Part shown: in pieces, positions 8,059 through 15,100 of the stretch | Layout of the letters: each line of letters begins with the position of its first letter | How positions within the stretch are numbered: position 1 is the stretch's first letter | DNA from: Chitinophagaceae bacterium | Lineage (GTDB): Bacteria; Bacteroidota; Bacteroidia; Chitinophagales; Chitinophagaceae | Length of the DNA: 32,053 nt | Reading direction: 5' to 3' | Assembly: GCA_017882265.1 (NCBI GenBank) | Contig: JADGPW010000281.1 | Span: forward strand, 1-32,053 | Program-made: the position numbers and the translations under genes | Notes under the pieces: model-generated | What the model was told of the DNA's origin: nothing | What the model saw: the letters and a program-made list of their open reading frames with translations, nothing else | Database searches by the model: none

Positions 8059-8493
8059 TCAACTTTTATCTTTCCCATTAGGCATATACCTTCTGACTTC
8101 ATCGCAGATATAGGTATTGCCGTTAAATACCTGAAGGATGCCGTGATTGATCTCTTCAAGGGACGAAGTTTTGGTTAAGTATCCTTTGGCGCCCAGTTCC
8201 ATCATCCTGGTGGCATATTTGGGTTGGTTATTGACCGATAAACCGATGATCTTGACAGAAGGATATAACTCAGTGATCTTTTCGGTGACGGTAAACCCAT
8301 TCAGGGGTGTCATATTAATATCCACCATCATAATATCGGGAAGATATTTCTTTGCCTGCTCAATGGCTGTTTCGCCACTTTCGCATTCGGCAATAATCTG
8401 GAACCGGGGATTGTTCTCCAGTAATTGTTTCCAGGATTCACGGACTAATTTATGATCGTCTACAAGGATGATACGGATGGGGGAATTATTCAT
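8059..8493 (-). CDS. Receiver-only response regulator (NarL-type receiver, no DNA-binding domain)
   Basis: A 144-residue protein made of a single CheY-like receiver. The acidic pair is at D12/D13 (LVDDHK), the phosphoacceptor Asp at D58 (MMVDINMTPLNG), the conserved Ser at 86 (GLSVNN) and the Lys at 108 (YLTKTS). The VREGWK-like helix 1 and the DINMTPLNG loop resemble the receivers of LuxR/NarL regulators, but there is no room for the HTH that normally follows. The last residues, KDKS plus the stop, fall in the GATAAAAGT repeat word, so repeat insertion may have cut off an ancestral output domain. It may instead be a genuine single-domain regulator. No histidine kinase is present in the window. 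Confidence 0.9.
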   Translation of the reverse strand: MNNSPIRIILVDDHKLVRESWKQLLENNPRFQIIAECESGETAIEQAKKYLPDIMMVDINMTPLNGFTVTEKITELYPSVKIIGLSVNNQPKYATRMMELGAKGYLTKTSSLEEINHGILQVFNGNTYICDEVRRYMPNGKDKS

Positions 8494-8953
8494 ATTTGGT
8501 ATGGGTTAGTTTATGAGTTCGGGTTTCCTCCATGACAGCTGGGATCGTTTAATCGGAAACGAAGGTTTTATAGGCAGATTGGATTTAAGCCTATTGATAT
8601 GTCCGTTTTTTTAGGCAGACAGGCCTATTTTTTCAGTTAACCCTGAATTCCCGATTTACATAGGAATTTACCGGATAAGACAGTGAAAAAGGATGGTTTT
8701 AAGGCTATAAATAGTAAAAATACTGAAATACCAAAGTAATATTACTTTGTGAAATTACCAAGTAAATATACTGTTTTTGAAAAATAATGTTTTTTGCAGG
8801 GCCAGGAAAGTAAAATGGAATGGGCTATTACCAGGTTGGACAGTTTTTGGCTCCCTTAGGGATTAAAAATTATATTCGTAAAAGATTCTGCAGGAAGTGT
8901 TAAGCGGGGGAAGCCTTGGTGACCTGACGTCAAAATCAAAATAACTATTTCCA
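8494..8953. other. 460-bp divergent intergenic region
   Basis: This lies between the divergent response regulator and esterase genes and holds no credible coding frame. It is A/T-rich from 8690 to 8800 and contains a perfect 18-bp palindrome (8732-8749). It must carry the promoters of both flanking genes, but I could not place a convincing TTTG/TAnnTTTG pair. Confidence 0.6.
8732..8749. promoter_or_regulatory. Perfect 18-bp palindrome, candidate operator
   Basis: CAAAGTAATATTACTTTG is its own reverse complement. It lies in the A/T-rich part of a divergent intergenic region, about 205 bp upstream of the esterase start and 240 bp from the response regulator start. The following ACCAAGTAAATATACTG partly repeats the left half-site (ACCAAAGTAATAT). 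Size and symmetry fit a dimeric regulator site. No T-tract follows, so it is unlikely to be a terminator. Confidence 0.5.
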
Positions 8954-9685
8954 ATGAAAAGAGAATTGACTTCCTGGTATAGTCCGTCGCTTAAAAAAGA
9001 AATGCCAATCGCCCGTTATGGCCATCATGGATTTGCACTTTTGATGATACCCACCGCCGCCGCGGACTACCTGGAATACGAACGCTTCCAGTTGATGGAT
9101 CATATTGCACCTTTTATTGATTCAGGCAAAGTCAGTGTTTTTTCCATTGATAGTATCAATAATGAAAGCTGGCTGAATAATCATATGGATCCACGGCATA
9201 AAGCCATCCGGCACCGGGAATGGAATCATTATGTTTTTGATGAAGTGGTTCCTTTTATCCGTGAGAAGACCAGCGGGGAAACGCCCATTATTACCTGTGG
9301 GGCATCTTTTGGTGCCTTACACAGTATGAATTTATTCCTGAAACGGCCCGACCTGATCAATGGGGTTATTGCCATGAGCGGTGTGTATGATCTGTCAGAA
9401 TATACCAAGGGGCATTTTGATGACGATGTGTATTTCAATAGTCCCTGGCATAATATGCAAAACCTTTCGGATCATGGTATTCTTGAACAGATCCGTAAAA
9501 GTCAGCATATACATATTGTTACCGGCAGCGGATCCTACGAAGACCCTTCAGCCAGCGGTAAATTTGCCAAGATCCTTTATGACAAAGGCATCTGGTATGA
9601 GTTGGATGTATGGGGAACCGAATGGCCGCATGACTGGAATACCTGGCGGGCGATGCTGCCTCATTACTTAAGTTCAAAGTTTTAG
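8954..9685 (+). CDS. Alpha/beta-hydrolase, putative esterase (esterase D-like)
   Basis: A 243-residue protein without a signal peptide, presumably cytosolic. The nucleophile elbow is CGASFG with S118. The likely acid and base are D197 (SYEDPSA) and H226 (EWPHDW). NHYVFDEVVPFIREK before the elbow and GVIAMSGVYDL after it match the putative esterase family (PF00756-like), whose members hydrolyse short esters or S-formylglutathione. A longer patatin- or acyltransferase-type function is not indicated. The substrate is not predictable. Repeat DNA begins a few bases after the stop and extends to the convergent aat gene. Confidence 0.88.
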   Translation: MKRELTSWYSPSLKKEMPIARYGHHGFALLMIPTAAADYLEYERFQLMDHIAPFIDSGKVSVFSIDSINNESWLNNHMDPRHKAIRHREWNHYVFDEVVPFIREKTSGETPIITCGASFGALHSMNLFLKRPDLINGVIAMSGVYDLSEYTKGHFDDDVYFNSPWHNMQNLSDHGILEQIRKSQHIHIVTGSGSYEDPSASGKFAKILYDKGIWYELDVWGTEWPHDWNTWRAMLPHYLSSKF

Positions 9686-9688
9686 GTT

Positions 9689-9875
9689 ATAGATAGTAGA
9701 TAATAGTGAATAGATAATAGTTCATTCGGTTCAACCCATTCTTTTTAACTATACAGAAATATTATCTAAGAAAATAAGTGAGGTTGCAATCTATAAAGAC
9801 AATTTCGGACTAAAGAAACTATTATCTTTTATCTACCTGCCTGCCGGCAGGCAGGTTCACTTTTATCTTTTAGCT
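9689..9875. repeat. Imperfect GATAAAAG-family inverted repeat between convergent genes, interrupted by a 20-bp palindrome
   Basis: Words such as GATAGTAGATAATAGTGAAT (from about 9692) on the left and AACTATTATCTTTTATCTA followed by CACTTTTATCTTTT on the right form loose inverted arms. Within the right arm lies the palindrome CCTGCCTGCCGGCAGGCAGG (about 9837-9856), which is translated in aat. Probably also a bidirectional transcription end. Confidence 0.7.
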
Positions 9876-10500
9876 GCTGAATAAAATCTTCCCGGGAGAT
9901 CATCCTGGCGCCAAGACTTTCCAGGTATTCAGTGTACACCTGGCAATCTATTAACACAATACCTTCTTCTTTTAATTGTTGCACATACCTGGTAAAAGCA
10001 AAACGGGAAGCATTACTGATTTTACTGAACATGCTTTCCCCAAAGAACACTTTTCCCAGTTTGATACCATATAAACCTCCAACCAGTTCCCCGTCTTTCC
10101 ATGTTTCAGCGCTGTGGGCATACCCCAACTCATGCATTTTGCCATAAGCTTTTTCCACCTCGTCTGTGATCCAGGTGGCTTCCTGCCCGGGTCTTTTGAT
10201 TGTTTTGCAATGATGAAGGACCTGGGTGAATGCCCTATTGGTAGTAAACTCAAAAACACCCTTATTTATCAGGGTCTTTATGCTTTTACTCACTTTTAAT
10301 TCCCCGGGAAACAAAACAAATCTTGGATCAGGGCACCACCATAAAATATGTTCACCTTCATACCAGGGAAAGATGCCGCTTCTGTAAGCGAGTAACAGGC
10401 GTTCAGGAGAGAGATCGCCACCAACAGCCAGCAATCCGTCAGGTTCGGCCAGGTTTACCGGCGGGAATACAAGTTCTTTATCAATGACGAAAACTGGCAA
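9829..10500 (-). CDS. aat: Leucyl/phenylalanyl-tRNA--protein transferase
   Basis: A 223-residue enzyme that transfers Leu or Phe from tRNA onto proteins with N-terminal Lys or Arg, making them substrates for ClpS and the Clp protease. Family motifs are LAEPDGLLAVGGDLSPERLL (18-37), GIFPWY (42-47), WWCPDPR (54-60), GGLYGIKLGKVFFGESMFS (141-159) and DCQVY (185-189). The start is a TTG at 10500. No closer ATG gives the conserved MPVF..FPP beginning. The C-terminus KDKSEPACRQAGR (211-223) is encoded by a GATAAAAGTGAA repeat plus a CCTGCCTGCCGGCAGGCAGG palindrome and is not part of the family. clpS lies directly upstream on the same strand. Confidence 0.95.
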   Translation of the reverse strand: MPVFVIDKELVFPPVNLAEPDGLLAVGGDLSPERLLLAYRSGIFPWYEGEHILWWCPDPRFVLFPGELKVSKSIKTLINKGVFEFTTNRAFTQVLHHCKTIKRPGQEATWITDEVEKAYGKMHELGYAHSAETWKDGELVGGLYGIKLGKVFFGESMFSKISNASRFAFTRYVQQLKEEGIVLIDCQVYTEYLESLGARMISREDFIQQLKDKSEPACRQAGR

Positions 10501-10504
10501 GAGG

Positions 10505-10662
10505 GAGATAAAAGTTAAAAGTGAATAGATAAAAGTTTATTAAGGTCAATCATTACTTTAAAATTGTAAAGACCTATTATTTGGGATAGTAGCGAGGCTT
10601 TGATCGCTAAGTTAATTTGGGATTGAGGAAACTTTTATCTATTCACTTTTCACTTTTATCTC
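10505..10662. repeat. Long inverted repeat (34-bp arms, one mismatch) between clpS and aat
   Basis: Arms 10505-10538 (GAGATAAAAGTTAAAAGTGA...) and 10629-10662 are reverse complements with a single mismatch. The inner region also has an AGGTC...GACCT pair. It begins four bases from the aat start and ends three bases from the clpS stop, so it fills the whole gap. It could terminate clpS transcription or sit in the aat leader. Confidence 0.9.
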
Positions 10663-10665
10663 AGA

Positions 10666-10965
10666 TCAGGCCATCACTTCTACTGTAGCATTGATGCCTC
10701 TTTCAGTAATGGCATCGCATTGCGGTTTTAGTTCATCATAACTTCCTTGTTTTACGGAATATTTTCCCTGGAAATGGATAATGTAAGAGCATTGTTCCGC
10801 CTGTTCATGAGAATGGCCGCAGACTTCCATCAGGGTTTCGATCACCCATTCAAAAGTATTCACCTCATCATTCCAGACAATAAGGCTGCAGGGATCATCG
10901 TGTGTTGTCAGGGTATCTGTTTCGTCCCGACTTTCTGTGTGAGTATCGTTTTTCGGCATTGGCAT
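10666..10965 (-). CDS. clpS: ATP-dependent Clp protease adaptor ClpS
   Basis: A 99-residue adaptor that binds proteins with destabilising N-terminal residues and delivers them to ClpA/ClpC with ClpP. The ClpS core is clear: VWNDEVNTFEWVIETLMEV (30-48), with the Asn-Asp of the N-degron pocket, then CGHSHEQAEQCSYIIHFQGK and TERGINATVE near the end. I chose the ATG at 10965. An ATG at 10959 and an upstream TTG at 10974 are alternatives. The acidic, Thr-rich N-terminal extension is typical. It lies upstream of aat on the same strand, so the N-degron tagging enzyme and its reader are neighbours. Confidence 0.94.
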   Translation of the reverse strand: MPMPKNDTHTESRDETDTLTTHDDPCSLIVWNDEVNTFEWVIETLMEVCGHSHEQAEQCSYIIHFQGKYSVKQGSYDELKPQCDAITERGINATVEVMA

Positions 10966-11097
10966 CAGGTACAAAACTAAAAAAATATCCGCTGATTTGG
11001 TATCGTAAAATTACAATTAGGGTTTTGTATATATTTAATTCAAAATAGGTCAACCGGGGGATTCGAAAGTCGAGTTCTCAGGACAAATCAATTATTT

Positions 11098-11363
11098 ATG
11101 CAAAGAGTAACCGGTATTGGAGGTGTTTTTATAAAAGCAAGGGATCCAAGGCATTTGCCGCCTGGTACCAGGCGCACCTGGGTATTCCATTTGGCGAAAA
11201 TCTTCATATGATTTATCCGGGAGCGAATGAAAATGACCCGGTTGTCCCCGGTTATACTGTCTTTTCTTTCTTCCAGACTGAAAGCAATTATTTTGATCCT
11301 TCCCTCAGTCCGTTCATGATCAATTTCAGGGTATATCAAATGGTTTCATATCTAGTTATTTAA
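11098..11363 (+). pseudogene. Broken VOC (glyoxalase/bleomycin-resistance fold) protein
   Basis: ATG at 11098 opens MQRVTGIGGVFIKARDP, the usual start of a VOC-superfamily protein. A one-base deletion near 11147-11149 shifts the frame. In the other frame the protein continues as KAFAAWYQAHLGIPFGENLH, then YPGANENDPVVPGYTVFSFF and SNYFDPSLSPFMINFRV. Homology stops at about 11333, and a stop follows at 11361-11363 after unrelated residues. Family members are about 120-130 residues, so the C-terminal third, with the second beta-alpha-beta unit's metal ligand, is missing. The frame therefore has both a frameshift and a truncation. An open frame on the opposite strand here is only its shadow. Confidence 0.8.
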
Positions 11364-11467
11364 GAATAGTGAAATAAGCAATACAAAAGATACAGATTGA
11401 AAAAATAGGATTCTAAAATAAAACTAAACTTATAAAATAGAAGTTAAGGGATGTTTAAACCAATCAA
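11364..11467. other. A/T-rich spacer, nothing recognisable
   Basis: About 100 bases between the VOC remnant and the terminator of the tRNA-like unit. It is very A/T-rich and contains no gene or repeat that I can support. Confidence 0.5.
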
Positions 11468-11499
11468 ATAAAAAAGGGTTCCAGTTTTGACTGAAACCC
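11468..11499 (-). terminator. Rho-independent terminator after the tRNA 3' fragment
   Basis: Read on the minus strand, GGGTTTCAGT-CAAA-ACTGGAACCC makes a 10-bp stem (one G-U pair) followed by TTTTTTAT. It lies 14 bases beyond the end of the tRNA-like fragment and is the strongest terminator in the window. Confidence 0.85.
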
Positions 11500-11513
11500 T
11501 TTCCTGTATTGCG

Positions 11514-11580
11514 TGGGAGTTGACGGGCTCGAACCGCCGACCCTCCGACTGCTAGTCGGAGTGCGCTGAACCGATGAGCT
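11514..11580 (-). pseudogene. tRNA 3' fragment fused to the end of the GIY-YIG gene
   Basis: On the minus strand AGCTC-ATC-GGTTCAGCGC, an anticodon-type arm TCCGA-CTAGCAG-TCGGA, and a variable/T-arm/acceptor 3' half make a tRNA from the D-arm onward. The 3' portion is identical for 33 bp to the intact tRNA-Val(TAC) at 11844-11876. The seven bases that should form the 5' acceptor strand (ATAGAAA) do not pair with AACTCCC, because GIY-YIG coding sequence occupies that position. Not a functional tRNA as it stands. Confidence 0.8.
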
Positions 11581-11809
11581 TTTCTATGAGCTTATGACTT
11601 TTCCATTTTTTTACTTCCTGTTCTCTTTGGTAAGCCTCAGCTTTTGTATTATATGTTTCTGTGAATTTAATTTCCCAATCACCTTTTTTGCCAGTGAAAC
11701 CTTGATGATTTGAGTTATGTCGACGAAGACGTTCAGTAAGTTCATCTCCGGTAAACCCAATGTAAAAGAGGTTAAGAATAGAAGAGTATAGTATGTAGAA
11801 TGTCCACAT
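11552..11809 (-). CDS. Small GIY-YIG nuclease-domain protein
   Basis: An 85-residue single-domain protein. The GIY-like strand is YILYSS (5-10), the YIG strand FYIGFT (15-20), and LTERLRRHN carries the conserved Arg. E64 in QREQEVKKWK fits the metal-binding Glu. It belongs to the UPF0213/YhbQ-like group of short GIY-YIG proteins, whose biological role is poorly known. The start is 2-10 bases after the terminator hairpin of the upstream tRNA-Val, so expression may need read-through. The C-terminus GSAHSD and the TAG stop are encoded by a tRNA D-arm and anticodon-arm sequence, with the stop inside the would-be anticodon loop. No second nuclease or transposase domain is present. Confidence 0.88.
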   Translation of the reverse strand: MWTFYILYSSILNLFYIGFTGDELTERLRRHNSNHQGFTGKKGDWEIKFTETYNTKAEAYQREQEVKKWKSHKLIEKLIGSAHSD

Positions 11810-11810
11810 A

Positions 11811-11835
11811 AAAGAAAAACCCGAGATTATCGGGT
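11811..11835 (-). terminator. Rho-independent terminator of tRNA-Val(TAC)
   Basis: On the minus strand ACCCGA-TAATC-TCGGGT followed by TTTTCTTT forms a short strong hairpin and T-tract, beginning 10 bases after the tRNA 3' end and finishing just before the GIY-YIG start codon. Confidence 0.8.
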
Positions 11836-11844
11836 CTTAAATTG

Positions 11845-11919
11845 TGGGAGTTGACGGGCTCGAACCGCCGACCCTCTGCTTGTAAGGCAGATGCTCTGAA
11901 CCAACTGAGCTAAACTCCC
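11845..11919 (-). tRNA. tRNA-Val (anticodon TAC)
   Basis: A complete 75-base cloverleaf: acceptor GGGAGTT pairs with AACTCCC, discriminator A, D-arm AGCTC-AGTTGGTTCA-GAGC, anticodon arm TCTGC-CTTACAA-GCAGA with anticodon TAC, and T-arm GCGG-TTCGAGC-CCGT approximately. CCA is not encoded. It reads GUA and related valine codons. A relic of the same gene lies directly upstream and a 3' fragment lies downstream. Confidence 0.96.
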
Positions 11920-11944
11920 AATATTTCCATTCTTCGAATCACCA

Positions 11945-12009
11945 AACCTTCCGATTGAAATCGGAAGGCTCTGAACCATCCCGATAGCTATCGGGAGAGC
12001 TAAACTCTC
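11945..12009 (-). pseudogene. tRNA-Val relic with D-loop and anticodon arm replaced by palindromes
   Basis: On the minus strand GAGTTTAGCTC matches the 5' end of the adjacent tRNA-Val(TAC), then TCCCGATAGCTATCGGGA (plus-strand 11978-11995 region) replaces AGT of the D-loop. TGGTTCAGAGC then continues the tRNA. The anticodon arm is replaced by a second inverted repeat (11947-11968; arms CCTTCCGATT and AATCGGAAGG around two bases). Only a vague T-loop-like ATTCGAA remains, and no acceptor 3' strand. Not functional. Confidence 0.75.
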
Positions 12010-12189
12010 TTTTTAGGACGGCAAAGATAGGGTTGTGATAGTGTCCAGACAAAACTTTTTTAACTTGTATATCTTCCATTTTGGGCTTTGATCGCTACTT
12101 CGATCTATTTTGTTTGGATAGCCTATAAATTTAATCTTCCCTTTAAAATTTTGGTAAATTGTCACCATTATTAATACTCCATAACACAA
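12010..12189. promoter_or_regulatory. Leader of the caspase/TPR gene and upstream region of the tRNA cluster
   Basis: A divergent, A/T-rich spacer without a gene. It must hold the promoter for the tRNA cluster (leftward) and for the caspase gene (rightward). I see no unambiguous Bacteroidota -33/-7 pair. Confidence 0.35.
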
Positions 12190-15100
12190 ATGAAGCTTTC
12201 TCTTCTCTTTTTTCTTTTTCTGACCAGCTATTTACCTACCATCTCCCAGGTAAAAGATGAAGAGGTAAAAAATAAAAAGGGGCCTGTCCATGGGAATACC
12301 TATGCTGTGGTCATTGGAATCGCCAACTATGAAAACAAGAACATTCCTAATTTAAATTTTCCGGGTAGAGATGCACAGGTATTTGCCAGTTACCTGGAAT
12401 CAAAAGCCGGTGGTTTGGTGCCGCAGGATAATATCAGGTTACTGATCGACACGAATGCCACTACCGCCGCTATTTATAGTGCTTTGAGCTGGCTGCAGGA
12501 AAGATGCGAATCTGATAAGGAGGACGATAACGATAAGGATACGCGTATCTATTTTTATTTCTCCGGCCATGGAGATGTAGAAAGCGAAACGATCCATGAA
12601 CTGGGATTTCTCCTTTCGTATAATACACCCGGCAACAACTATATCAATAACGCGGTCCGCCTGGAGGACCTGAACTATTATGCCAATACCCTGTCGGTAA
12701 AATTCAATGCCAAAGTCGTGATCATCACGGATGCCTGCCATTCAGGTAAACTGGCAGGTAGTGACTATAATGGTCAGTACCTGGTGGGGAAAGAATTAGC
12801 CACAGCAAAATCAAATGAGATCCGGATCGCTGCCTGTGCCCCGGATGAACTATCACAGGAAAACGAGGGCTGGGGAGGTGGGAGAGGCATTTTTTCATAT
12901 TACCTCGTTAATGGATTAAAGGGATTGGCCGATAAGAACAGGGATAGCATTGTTACATTAAATGAAATACAGGATTATCTCGATTCCTGTATTGCTAACG
13001 ATGCGATCATGAAAGAAAATAGTTTAAAGCAAACCCCGGTCTTAAAAGGCAATGACAATTTCAATCTGGCGGTTGTTAACCCCACGGAATTATTATCCTT
13101 TCAGAAAGCCCTGAGCTCTTCCCTGCCGGTTCAATCGAATAAGGATTATTTTTTTTCCTATTTGGCGAAGGAAGACCGGATCGAATCAATTGACTATACA
13201 AAACTGAATACACTTCCAAAAGAAGAAATTGCAGTTGACTTTATCAGGCAGGTAAAAGCCATGCTGGCTGATAGTACTGGGCAGGGAAAAATGGACCAAC
13301 TGGAACAAAGCCTGCGGGAAGATAAAACAGCGTTTAAAATATTTAATGAAGACCTGGTAGACGCCTTGCACACCCATGGTCAGAAGATCATCAACTTATA
13401 CCTGCAGGGAGATGCGGCAGAATTGGAAAGACGTCGTTATTATAATAGTCAAAGCAGCGGGTATGATATATACCCGGTTATGTATGCGCTGGCGCTAAAA
13501 CTCACCAATCCGGATAACCCTTTAAGCCGGATACTAAAAGTAAACCAATACTATTTTACGGGTGTAAACACCCGGTTAAAGATTCCTGCCGTGGATGTTT
13601 CGAAACAGGATGCAATGATTGATGAAGCCCTGGTTGCACAAAAAAGCGCCCTGGCACTGGAATCGAATGCGGCTTATATACAAAACGAATTGGGTATTCT
13701 CAATAAGGCCAAAAAACAATTCCCGGCAGCAGAGAATTATTTTCAAATGGCCACGGCTTTAGCGCCCCAATGGGCCATACCCTGGGCGAATCTATGCGGT
13801 CTTTATGCCGAAACCACAAATTTTGACAAAAGTAAAAGGGCAGGGCAGATCGCAGACAGTATGCAAGCCGATATGCCGCTCACGAATTTGAATCTCGGTT
13901 TGGTTCATGAATTGCAAGGCAACCTGCTTTACGCAGAGGAATTTTACCATAAAGCCATTGATCTCAATTCACGTCATTATGTCCCATTTGAAAGGCTGGG
14001 TGTAGTGTATATGAACAATACACAATATGCACAGGCTGATTCTTTTTTTCATGAAGCTGATCTCAGGAAAAAAGGCTACCATTTTAAAGAAAATGGATTG
14101 ATGTTTACTCCTGATGTGGAAGCCACTACTGCGGAAGCACCTTTTTATTGTGATATGGATACGCTGATCCTTAAAAAGGACGATATCATGGCTTTTTTTA
14201 CCTGGGGTCTCCAGGATTATATGAAAAGAGATTATATAAATGCAGTAAGGATATTTAAAAAAGTGATCGCCCTCGATAAAACAAGTCCTTTGGTGTTTCA
14301 TTATATGGGAAAGGTCTTTTATGACCAGCATAAGTGGGAAGAAGCGGAGATCATGTTCAAATTCGCAGCCAGGTATCACCTGGATACAGGAGCTTTTAAT
14401 CATTATTGCGATTCGGTGATCAACAGCGTGAAATATCCCTATGCGCATGATTGCTTTGAGCTTTCTTTTAAATACGGGAGATATGAGAGTAAGGAGGATC
14501 ATTATTTTTTGGCCTCCCTGTATGAGTCCTGGGCTCATTATGAGGAGGCTGAAATGACCTATAGAGCGATCATCCAGGTGCTCCCCGATGAACTGGCTGG
14601 ATATATAAAACTTGCACGTCTCCTGGAGAAACTGGGCCACTATACGGAAGCCGAAAAACTGATCCAGAGTTATGATGCTTATGATAAAGAGAGAACAGAC
14701 CGGGAATTGAATGTATTTTACCGAAGAGCGATCAGGCAATTCCCTGAAGTCGGCGACTGGTATTATAGGCTCGGGCTGTTACTTTATGACAGGGCTGAAT
14801 TAAAATCAAAAACCGTATACCTGGATACCATTATCTGGTTCCCTAAATTAAATAAGGAAGTATTCATTGGTCTTGATTCATATCACAACCTGGGTGGAGA
14901 CCTTAAATGGGATATAACAACCAATGGATCGCCCCAGGTAGTTACATTAGTACATTTTAAAGAAGAACCTGTCACTATTTTCATTCCGGGAACAGGAGAG
15001 ATCGATACCTTAGCCGATGCCATTTATACTCCCCGTAAAGATGCTATTAGTTTTTTGTCAAAAGCAGATAGCCTGTTAACTGAAACGGAAACAAAGGCCG

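Noticed and set aside
11088-11339. Open frame of 83 codons on the minus strand
   Set aside because: It is the antisense shadow of the frameshifted VOC gene, whose plus-strand frames have clear family sequence.
11514-11580. Functional tRNA at the GIY-YIG 3' end
   Set aside because: The 5' acceptor strand is absent; the bases there are GIY-YIG codons and do not pair with AACTCCC.
13969-14739. 256-codon open frame antisense to the caspase/TPR gene
   Set aside because: It lies wholly inside a strongly conserved TPR region on the other strand, and its translation is unlike any protein family.
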